Of a stretch of 64,000 bases of DNA, positions 28,168 through 34,652 are shown piece by piece. The stretch comes from Streptomyces sp. CB01635 (lineage in GTDB: Bacteria; Actinomycetota; Actinomycetes; Streptomycetales; Streptomycetaceae). The notes under the pieces were generated by a model, which saw nothing but the letters and a program-made list of their open reading frames with translations, made no database searches and was not told the DNA's origin. Position 1 is the first letter of the stretch, and each line of letters opens with the position of its first letter. The translations under genes were made by a program, and so were the position numbers. The stretch covers positions 1-64,000 of the forward strand of contig NZ_NNBL01000002.1 of assembly GCF_002803065.1 (NCBI RefSeq). Reading direction: 5' to 3'.

Positions 28168-29391
28168 TCAGAGTCCTCCGTCGTGAGTGAGCAGGTGGAG
28201 CAGGGGTGCGCCGTCGTCGGGCAGCGGGTCGTCGGCCTCCCAGGCCCGGGCGAGCGCCCCGACCGTGCCGAGCTCGCCGACCAGCACCCCGCCGACGAGC
28301 CGGTCACCGCGGACGACGACCTTGCGGTACGTGCCGCGGGTCGCGTCGGCGAGCTGCACGACGTCGTCACCGGGCAGCGCCTCGGGCTCCCCGAACGCCG
28401 CGAGGTCGAGCGGCCCGGCCTCGTGCGGCAGGGTCAGCCGGGTGAGGGTCCGGGTGCCCGCGTAGGGGCGCCGCCGGCCGGAGAGCAGGTTCTCGGCGAG
28501 CGCGTCGGCCTGTTCGACGGCTGGGGTCGCGAGCCCGTAGACGCGGCCCGCGTGCTGGGCGCAGTCCCCGACCGCGCGGACACGGGGGTCCGAGGTGCGC
28601 AGATCGTCGTCGACGACGATCCCTTCGCGCACGTCGAGTCCCGCTGCCAGCGCGAGCCCCGTACGGGGACGCACCCCGCACGCGAGGACCGTCAGATCCG
28701 TGCCGAGCACATAGCCGTCGGCGAGCTCGACGCTGCGGACCGCCCCGTCGACGACGCCCACGCCCCGTACGCGGCACTGCGTGTGCACCTCGACGCCGCG
28801 CGCGGTGAGGTGCTCGTGCACGAGACGCGAGGACCGCGGGTCGAGCTGGCGCTCCATCAGGCGCTCGGACTGCTGCGTGAGCACCACCTGGGCGCCGCGC
28901 CGGGCGAGCGCACGGGCCGCGGACACCCCGAGGAGCCCGCCGCCGACGACGACCGCGCGCACCCCGGGAACCACCGCCCGCGACAGCGCCAGGCAGTCGT
29001 CCATGGTGCGGAAGGCGTGCACCCCGCCCGGCAGCTCAGCCGCACCGGGCGCGAACAGGCCGCGCAGAGGAGGCAGGACCGGGTTCGACCCGGTGGCGAG
29101 TACGAGGGTGTCGTACGGGACGTCGGAGCCGTCCTCGCAGCGCACCACCTGCTCGTCGCGGTCGATACGCACGGCGCGGGTCCGCAGGTGCGTTCCGGTG
29201 TGGCGGGGCAGCGCGATGACGTCGGCGCCGTAACTGCCCGCGAGGACCTCGGCGAGCAGCACCCTGTTGTACGGGGCGTGCGCCTCCTCGCCGATGAGTA
29301 CGGCGGCAGCGCCCAGGCGCCGGGCGAGCCGGGTACCGGCGAGGCCGGTGCCGATCACCACCACGCGTCCGAGGTCCGTCGAAAAGGTCAT
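28168..29391 (-). CDS. NAD(P)/FAD-dependent oxidoreductase of the nitrite-reductase operon
   Basis: The 407-residue flavoprotein resembles the N-terminal reductase module of NirB: VVVIGTGLAGTRLARRLG (FAD loop), VVVGGGLLGVSAARALARRGAQ (NAD loop) and VRAVGDCAQH (flavin-binding). It heads the operon with nirB and nirD, with one base between its stop and the nirB start. Such proteins in actinomycetes are thought to deliver electrons to the assimilatory nitrate reductase, which has no reductase domain here (nasA, 34653). A GlnR-like box lies 46-61 bases upstream of its ATG. The family is clear; the electron acceptor is inference. Confidence 0.87.
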   Translation of the reverse strand: MTFSTDLGRVVVIGTGLAGTRLARRLGAAAVLIGEEAHAPYNRVLLAEVLAGSYGADVIALPRHTGTHLRTRAVRIDRDEQVVRCEDGSDVPYDTLVLATGSNPVLPPLRGLFAPGAAELPGGVHAFRTMDDCLALSRAVVPGVRAVVVGGGLLGVSAARALARRGAQVVLTQQSERLMERQLDPRSSRLVHEHLTARGVEVHTQCRVRGVGVVDGAVRSVELADGYVLGTDLTVLACGVRPRTGLALAAGLDVREGIVVDDDLRTSDPRVRAVGDCAQHAGRVYGLATPAVEQADALAENLLSGRRRPYAGTRTLTRLTLPHEAGPLDLAAFGEPEALPGDDVVQLADATRGTYRKVVVRGDRLVGGVLVGELGTVGALARAWEADDPLPDDGAPLLHLLTHDGGL

Positions 29392-29436
29392 GCACGGCAG
29401 CCTGCGGGGCCGGTGTTACCCGGCCGCATCCCTCCC

Positions 29437-29452
29437 GTTTCCCGCGGGGAAC
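29437..29452 (-). promoter_or_regulatory. Candidate GlnR box for the nir operon
   Basis: On the - strand the sequence reads GTTCC-CCGCGG-GAAAC, 46-61 bases before the first gene of the nir operon. It matches the Streptomyces GlnR pattern gTnAc-n6-GaAAc with one deviation in the first half. GlnR is the established activator of nirB in Streptomyces, so this is the expected place for a site. Confidence 0.6.
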
Positions 29453-29489
29453 GCTGCGCTCAGCGCGCACGAGGAGGGAGTGTGAGGGC

Positions 29490-30134
29490 TCAGCGGCTGC
29501 CCGTCAGATGCGCGAACACCACGACGTTCCCCCGGTAGCCGGTCTGCTTCGAGTAGCCGCCCCCGCAGGTTATGACGCGCAGCTCGGGCCGGTCGGCCGC
29601 GCCGTACACCTTCTCGTCGGGGAAGGCGCGGGCGTCGTAGACCTCGACGGCGTCGACGGTGAACACGGCGACGGAGCCGTCGCGGCGGTCGACCTCGATG
29701 GTGCGGCCCCTGGTCAGCGCGCCCAGGTCGTAGAAGACGGCGGGCCCCTCGGCGTTGTCGACGTGGCCGGCCACGACCGCTGTGCCGCGGACGCCGGGCG
29801 CGGTACCGGCGTCGTACCAGCCGGCCAGGTTCTTCTGCTCCGGCGGCGGGACGCCCAGGCTGCCCTGCGGGGTCAGGGCGAGCCCCATGAGCGGTGCGTC
29901 GACCCGGATCGAGGGGATGCGTATGCGGTCGGGGGGCGAGGAGGAGAGGGGGGCCGCGCCCGGCGGCTCGTGGCCGGTGCCGGGGAGCGCGGACCCGGCC
30001 TGCGCCGTGGACGGCTGCGGCGGTCCGTGTATCTCGGTGCCCTGGAGCAGCAGCCAGGCGCCCAGACACAGGGCGAGAGTGGTGACCGCGGCTATGAGTC
30101 CGCTGCTGACTCTGCGGCGGCGCGCCTGAGGCAT
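29490..30134 (-). CDS. Class F sortase
   Basis: The 214-residue protein has an N-terminal membrane anchor (residues 9-28), a Pro/Ser-rich linker, and a sortase beta barrel. The catalytic residues are visible: His in VVAGHVDN, Cys in RVITCGGGY and Arg in GYRGN. Actinobacterial class F sortases are membrane enzymes of uncertain substrate, thought to attach or cleave surface proteins. The upstream gene on the same strand encodes an exported protein with a C-terminal transmembrane helix and Arg tail, so the two may be an enzyme-substrate pair. Confidence 0.9.
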   Translation of the reverse strand: MPQARRRRVSSGLIAAVTTLALCLGAWLLLQGTEIHGPPQPSTAQAGSALPGTGHEPPGAAPLSSSPPDRIRIPSIRVDAPLMGLALTPQGSLGVPPPEQKNLAGWYDAGTAPGVRGTAVVAGHVDNAEGPAVFYDLGALTRGRTIEVDRRDGSVAVFTVDAVEVYDARAFPDEKVYGAADRPELRVITCGGGYSKQTGYRGNVVVFAHLTGSR

Positions 30135-30269
30135 CGGCTTCTCCAGGTCGGAATCGGTGGGGGCGCCTTCCTCTCCCGGCCGCGGGAGGGGGGTGCGTGG
30201 CCGGGAGAGGAGAGGACAAGCGGTACCAGGGGGCCGGAGGGACAGCGGAGGTCGTCCGTCCGGCGCCCG

Positions 30270-30791
30270 TCAGATCCCTTCGCCTCTCGCCCGGCGATGC
30301 AGGAGCCAGGTACCGCCCGCGGCGGCGACGGCAAGCGCTGCCACTCCCGCCGCGGTCTTCACGGGGTCGGTGCCGAGCGCGCCGCCGACCCCCGTCTTCA
30401 CATGGCCTTTCGGAAGGGCCTGGTCCGACGATGAGGCGAGCGCGACCGTCAGATCGCCCGTCACCTGCCCGCCGCCGGAGCACTTCGCGACGATCTCGTA
30501 CGTCCCGGGCGGCGCCGACGGAGGCACCTGGAACCGCCCCACGGCGTCCTTCGCCTGCGAGCCCGGGGCGAGCATGAAGGTGCCCGCGCCGACCGCGCTC
30601 GCGTCCCCGGCGGCGGCGCGGCTCGCACCGCACGCGGTGGTGTTGACGGTGACCGTGGCGCCCGCGGTGGCGTTCGCCGGGTACACCTCGAGACCGCCCG
30701 AGCCGCCCTTACCGGCGTACGAGGGCGCGGCGGTCAGTGCCGCGGCGGCCGCGGCGAGCGCGGCGGCGGTCAGCAGGCGGGATGTGCGCAT
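30270..30791 (-). CDS. Exported protein with C-terminal membrane anchor, possible sortase substrate
   Basis: The 173-residue protein has a Sec signal peptide (residues 1-25, ending PSYAG), an Ig-like beta-rich middle (GTYEIVAKCSGGGQVTGDL) with two Cys residues likely to form a disulfide, a short KGHVKTGVGG linker, one transmembrane helix (about 143-163) and a basic tail (HRRAR). This is the layout of a sorting signal, though no canonical LPxTG is present. The ATG at 30791 follows GGAGGAG; the frame extends 21 codons further. The class F sortase gene is directly downstream. Function unknown. Confidence 0.75.
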   Translation of the reverse strand: MRTSRLLTAAALAAAAAALTAAPSYAGKGGSGGLEVYPANATAGATVTVNTTACGASRAAAGDASAVGAGTFMLAPGSQAKDAVGRFQVPPSAPPGTYEIVAKCSGGGQVTGDLTVALASSSDQALPKGHVKTGVGGALGTDPVKTAAGVAALAVAAAGGTWLLHRRARGEGI

Positions 30792-31045
30792 CGTGTCGTG
30801 CTCCTCCGAGGGGGCACGGCCCGCGGCACCCCCAAGTGCCGCTGCGTCGGTCACGCCCCTGCCCTACCGAGGTAAGTGGCACTCGCCCCGTAACGCCTCC
30901 TGATGCACCATCAGAAAACCGGTGAAAGGGCGTCATCTGACACCCCGGCAGGTACATTCCAGCAGGTCACCGACGCGTCGAAGAAAAGAAGCCGAAGGGG
31001 GAGCGGACGCCGGTGAACGGGTGACCGGACCCGCGCGGCGCCCGC

Positions 31046-31082
31046 TTGACCTCAACCAAGCTTCAGGTAACAGGCTTGCGCC
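31046..31082 (+). promoter_or_regulatory. SoxR-type promoter with probable leaderless start
   Basis: ACCTCAACCAAGCTTCAGGT at 31049-31068 is an imperfect palindrome that matches the SoxR-box form (CCTCAAG/CTTGAGG arms) in 14 of 16 arm positions on the opposite strand. TTGACC (31046-31051) and CAGGCT (31071-31076) give a 19-bp spacer, the lengthened type used by MerR-family activators. CAGGCT is six bases before the ATG, so transcription would begin at the start codon. Confidence 0.75.
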
Positions 31083-31721
31083 ATGAACACCACAGCGGTG
31101 CAGACCGCAGCCCCCGTCACCGTCCCCGTTTCCGCCCCCACCGAGGCCCCCGTACGGGTCGCAGTCGTCATCGGCAGCAACCGCGAGGGCCGCTTCGGCC
31201 CGGTCGTCGCCGACTGGCTCATGTCCCTGCTCGGGGAGCGCCCCGACCTCGCCGTCGACGTGATCGACGTAGCCGCCACCGACCTGCCCACCGCACTCTC
31301 CTACGACCCGTCCGCCGAGGTACGGGCCGAGCTGGCCAAGGTCACCCCGAAGCTGGCCGCGGCCGACGCCTTCATCGTCCTCACCCCCGAGTACAACCAC
31401 TCCTACCCGGCGTCCCTCAAGAACGTCATCGACTGGCACCACGCCGAATGGCAGGCCAAGCCGGTCGGCTTCGTCTCCTACGGCGGCATCTCCGGCGGCC
31501 TGCGCGCGGTCGAGCACCTGCGCACCGTCTTCGCCGAGCTGCACGCCGTCACGGTCAGGGACACCGTCTCCTTCACCCATGCGGGCAGCCACTTCGACGC
31601 ATCCGGCGCCCACCGCGACCCCGAGGCGCCGGCCACCGCGCTGAAGGCGATGCTCGACCAGCTGGCGTGGTGGGCGAAGGCGCTGCGGGAGGCGAAGGAG
31701 GTGCGTCCGTACGGCAGTTGA
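31083..31721 (+). CDS. NADPH-dependent FMN reductase, SoxR-regulated type
   Basis: The 212-residue flavodoxin-fold protein has VAVVIGSNREGRFGPVVADWL (flavin phosphate loop), LTPEYNHSYPASLKNVIDW and VSYGGISGGLRAVEHL, the marks of the NADPH-dependent FMN reductase family. No ribosome-binding site is visible; the promoter position implies a leaderless transcript. In S. coelicolor a reductase of this family (SCO2478, from memory) belongs to the SoxR regulon and answers to redox-active antibiotics; the SoxR-like palindrome here fits that role. It stands alone, with a terminator shared with the convergent protease gene. Confidence 0.88.
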   Translation: MNTTAVQTAAPVTVPVSAPTEAPVRVAVVIGSNREGRFGPVVADWLMSLLGERPDLAVDVIDVAATDLPTALSYDPSAEVRAELAKVTPKLAAADAFIVLTPEYNHSYPASLKNVIDWHHAEWQAKPVGFVSYGGISGGLRAVEHLRTVFAELHAVTVRDTVSFTHAGSHFDASGAHRDPEAPATALKAMLDQLAWWAKALREAKEVRPYGS

Positions 31722-31736
31722 GACCGGGCAGCCGAA

Positions 31737-31765
31737 GGCCCCCGCAGCCGACGACTACGGGGGCC
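31737..31765. terminator. Bidirectional terminator between reductase and protease
   Basis: GGCCCCCG and CGGGGGCC (8-bp perfect stem, 13-base loop) lie between the stops of two convergent genes, with T-containing flanks on both sides. Confidence 0.7.
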
Positions 31766-31785
31766 TCCCCCACTCATGCGCGATG

Positions 31786-33435
31786 TCAGCCCACGGACAC
31801 GGCAGACCAGGTCGCGGCCACGGCGGCGTACTCCGCGCTGCCGGCGCCGTACAGGTCCTTCGCCGCACTGAGGGTCGCCGTGCGGGCGCCCGCGTAGTTC
31901 GTCGAGGACGTCATGTAGACGGTCAGGGCCCGGTACCAGATCTTGCCGAGCTTGTCCTTGCCGATGCCGCTCAGCGTCGAGCCGTTGCACGTCGGGCTGT
32001 TGTGCTGGACGCCGCCGATGACCTTCGGCCCACTGCCTTCGGCCAGCAGGTACGCGAAGTGGTTGGCGACCCCGGACGAGTAGTGCACGTCGAGGTTGCC
32101 GACCGACGAGCTCCAGCAGTCGGCGGAGTTGCCGTCCTTGCTGGGCTTGTCCATGAAGCGCAGCGCGGGCTGGCCGAAGCCGGGCTTCACGATCTTCTCG
32201 CCGATGAGCCAGTCGCCCGGGTCGGACGCGTTGTTCGCGTAGAACTCGACGAGCGTGCCGAAGATGTCGGACGTCGCCTCGTTCAGACCGCCGGACTCGC
32301 CCGAGTAGGTGAGCCCCGCGGTCTTCGACGTGACGCCGTGCGACATCTCGTGCCCGGCGACGTCGAGCGCCACGAGCGGCCCGAACGTCGAGCCGTCACC
32401 GTCGCCGTACGTCATGCAGAAGCAGGTGTCGTCCCAGAAGGCGTTGTTGTAGTTGCTGCCGTAGTGGACGCGGTTGTACGAGCCCTTGCCGTCGCCGCCG
32501 ATGCCGTTACGGCCGTGGACGTTCTTGTAGTAGTCCCACGTCGTGTCGGTCCCGTACTGGGCGTCCACGGCGGCCGACGAGCGGTCGGAGTTCGCGCCCG
32601 TGCCCCAGTGGTTGTCGGCGTCGGTGAACACCACCGCGGGAGCGCGGCTCCAGCAGATGGTCAGGATGCAGCCGTCGGTCTTGTTCTGCGCGTCACCCGA
32701 GTAGGTGCCGCCCCGCGTCGCGTCCTTGAGCTGGTACGTGGACCCGGACTGGGTCGTCTCCAGCGGGACCGTGCCCGCGTAGAGGGACTTTCCGTCGCCG
32801 GTCGCGGTCTCGATGCTGTCCCAGGCGTCGATCTGCTTGCCGGTGGTGGCGTCGGTGAGGACGACGCGGGCGACCGGGTTGCCGAGCGAGTCCTTGCCCG
32901 CGGTGTCCGTGCGCCACGCCAGCTTCGGCGCGCCGTGCAGCGCGTCCACGACGAGCGCGGGCTTGGCGACGACCTTGCGCAGGAGCTCGCCCGGATTGGC
33001 GGCGCGCAGCGCGGCGGCGGCGATGTCGGCGGCCTTCGGGGCGGGGAGCCCCGGCGTCACGCTCGGCACGGCGAGGTCGCCGAGTACCGCGCGGTTCGCG
33101 GAGCGGTAGCCGCCGTCGCGGTTCAGATGGACGACGAAGTCGCCGCCGAGAACCGGCAGTTGGCGGTAGGTGCGGTTGTAGCGCACATGCTGGGTGCCGT
33201 CGGCGTCGACGACGACGTCCCGCACGGAGGCACCCTGCGAGCCGGTGATCCCGAGGCGGGCGGCCTCGGCGGTGAGCGCGGCCGTCGCATGGCGTACGGC
33301 GTCGGCCCGGGTGGGTGGCGTGGGGTCGCCGGAGTCGGCGCCCGCGGTGGGGGCGAGGGCGGCGGCCATCAGGGTGGCGGCCGCCGTTGCTATGCCGGCG
33401 GTGGTGAGTCGCGATGTGGTCCGGGCAGGTCTCAT
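31786..33435 (-). CDS. Secreted M4 family metalloprotease (thermolysin-like)
   Basis: The 549-residue preproprotease has a Sec signal peptide (residues 1-33), an FTP/PepSY propeptide (TYRQLPVLGGDFVVHLN) and a mature M4 domain. The zinc site is HEMSH at about 361-365 (HExxH) with the third ligand in GLNEATSDIFG, and the catalytic His lies in SGVANHFAYLL. The C-terminal peptidase subdomain is complete, with no extra binding modules. It is an extracellular neutral protease. A perfect 14-bp palindrome 70 bases upstream is a likely operator. The convergent FMN reductase shares its terminator. Confidence 0.94.
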   Translation of the reverse strand: MRPARTTSRLTTAGIATAAATLMAAALAPTAGADSGDPTPPTRADAVRHATAALTAEAARLGITGSQGASVRDVVVDADGTQHVRYNRTYRQLPVLGGDFVVHLNRDGGYRSANRAVLGDLAVPSVTPGLPAPKAADIAAAALRAANPGELLRKVVAKPALVVDALHGAPKLAWRTDTAGKDSLGNPVARVVLTDATTGKQIDAWDSIETATGDGKSLYAGTVPLETTQSGSTYQLKDATRGGTYSGDAQNKTDGCILTICWSRAPAVVFTDADNHWGTGANSDRSSAAVDAQYGTDTTWDYYKNVHGRNGIGGDGKGSYNRVHYGSNYNNAFWDDTCFCMTYGDGDGSTFGPLVALDVAGHEMSHGVTSKTAGLTYSGESGGLNEATSDIFGTLVEFYANNASDPGDWLIGEKIVKPGFGQPALRFMDKPSKDGNSADCWSSSVGNLDVHYSSGVANHFAYLLAEGSGPKVIGGVQHNSPTCNGSTLSGIGKDKLGKIWYRALTVYMTSSTNYAGARTATLSAAKDLYGAGSAEYAAVAATWSAVSVG

Positions 33436-33505
33436 CGGGCTCCTAGTGACGGCGCGCGGGCGCGCTGAGGGGGGTCACACTGATGACGTCTCAGATTTAA
33501 AGGTC

Positions 33506-33519
33506 CATGACATGTCATG
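33506..33519. promoter_or_regulatory. Palindromic operator upstream of the M4 protease
   Basis: CATGACATGTCATG is a perfect 14-bp palindrome, flanked on the right by a further TGTCC copy (GTCC...ATGTCC), 71-84 bases upstream of the protease ATG. Position and symmetry fit a dimeric regulator; which one is unknown. Confidence 0.6.
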
Positions 33520-33601
33520 TCCATAGCGCCCCCGTGGTGGAGCTGTGAATAGGTGTTCACGTGCAGAATCAAGGAGCGCACGGCCCGTGAAAGGAACGGA
33601 C

Positions 33602-33928
33602 ATGAACGCACTGGCCCTGACGGTCCTCACGGCGACCGACGACGAGGCAAAGGCCCGAGCCCTGGCCACGGGAGCGGTCGAGGCGCGCCTGGCGGCCTGC
33701 GCCCAGATCGCGGGCCCGGTCATGTCGGTCTACCGCTGGCAGGGCAGCACGGAGACCGCCCAGGAATGGCAGGTGCTACTCAAAACCACGGCAGAGGGCT
33801 ACGAGGCCCTGGAGTCCTGGCTGTTGGAGGCACACGACTACGAGACGCCCGAGATCATCGCGACACCGGTGGTGCGGGGCAGTGCCGGTTACCTGGCGTG
33901 GATCGCGGGGGAGACGGGCGGAGCCTGA
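33602..33928 (+). CDS. cutA: Divalent cation tolerance protein CutA
   Basis: The 108-residue protein is CutA1-like. It has the N-terminal VLTATDDEAKARALATGAVE segment, the LAACAQIAGPVMSVYRWQG core and the YETPEIIATPVV strand. The family forms very stable trimers and was linked to copper tolerance in E. coli; its biochemical role remains unsettled. AAAGGAAC precedes the ATG. It is divergent from the M4 protease and ends 94 bases before the convergent DoxX gene. Confidence 0.92.
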   Translation: MNALALTVLTATDDEAKARALATGAVEARLAACAQIAGPVMSVYRWQGSTETAQEWQVLLKTTAEGYEALESWLLEAHDYETPEIIATPVVRGSAGYLAWIAGETGGA

Positions 33929-34022
33929 GCGCGGGAGCCGGAAAAGCCGACGGCCCGAGCGCTCCAGCACCCGGACCGTCACCAGCTCACCGATGCGCGA
34001 CGTCACCGATTCACGACCGACC

Positions 34023-34574
34023 TCACTTACGCAACACCAGCGTGATCCCCGCCACGACCAGACCGAGGGCCACGGCCGCGACTCCGTATCCGAGGCGGTG
34101 GGACCGAAGCCCCGGCAGAAAGCGGTCGAAGGCGATGCGCCCCGGGCCGGTCAGGGCGAGCGCCACCGCGCCGAGGGCGATCAGGAGCTCGTACTCGATG
34201 CCCTGCGGCGCGAAGAATCCGCCGCCCCACTTCACGGCGATGGCATTGACCAGGGTGCCGACCACGGCCGCGGCGGCCAGCGGGGTGAGCAGACCGAGCA
34301 CGAGGCCGAGCCCGCCGAGGGTCTCGCTGAGCCCGGCGACCAGGGCGAACGCCTTCGGCGACGGGTAGCCGGACGCGGCGAAGAACTGCCCGGTGCCGTC
34401 GATCCCGCCTCCGCCGAACCAGCCGAAGAGCTTCTGCGCACCATGCGCGGCCATGGTCAGGCCGAGGGCGAGGCGCAGGACGAGAAGACCGAGGTCATAG
34501 GCGTGGGCGGGCGCGGCGGGGGCGGGGGAGCCGGGCGCGCGGAGCGGCCCGAGCTGGTTCGCGAGAGAGGTCAC
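34023..34574 (-). CDS. DoxX family membrane protein
   Basis: The 183-residue protein has four hydrophobic helices and the DoxX hallmark RLALGLTMAAHGAQKLFGWFGG. The frame opens at an ATG at 34604, but that codon directly abuts a palindrome and lacks a ribosome-binding site, whereas the in-frame GTG at 34574 has CAGGAG at good spacing, so I use the GTG. DoxX proteins are small inner-membrane proteins, in actinobacteria linked to redox stress; the exact function is unknown. The palindrome at 34605-34620 suggests MarR-type control. Confidence 0.85.
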   Translation of the reverse strand: MTSLANQLGPLRAPGSPAPAAPAHAYDLGLLVLRLALGLTMAAHGAQKLFGWFGGGGIDGTGQFFAASGYPSPKAFALVAGLSETLGGLGLVLGLLTPLAAAAVVGTLVNAIAVKWGGGFFAPQGIEYELLIALGAVALALTGPGRIAFDRFLPGLRSHRLGYGVAAVALGLVVAGITLVLRK

Positions 34575-34604
34575 GTGGGGGTTCTCCTGACTCGGAAGGG
34601 ACAT

Positions 34605-34620
34605 GCTTGAACTTTCAAGC
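34605..34620. promoter_or_regulatory. Palindromic operator upstream of the DoxX gene
   Basis: GCTTGAA-CT-TTCAAGC is a perfect 16-bp inverted repeat, 31-46 bases before the GTG start of the DoxX gene. The TTGAA-N2-TTCAA form is typical of MarR-family sites. No MarR gene is adjacent. Confidence 0.65.
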
Positions 34621-34652
34621 TATGCCCAAGCTAACCGCCAGCCCACGATGTT

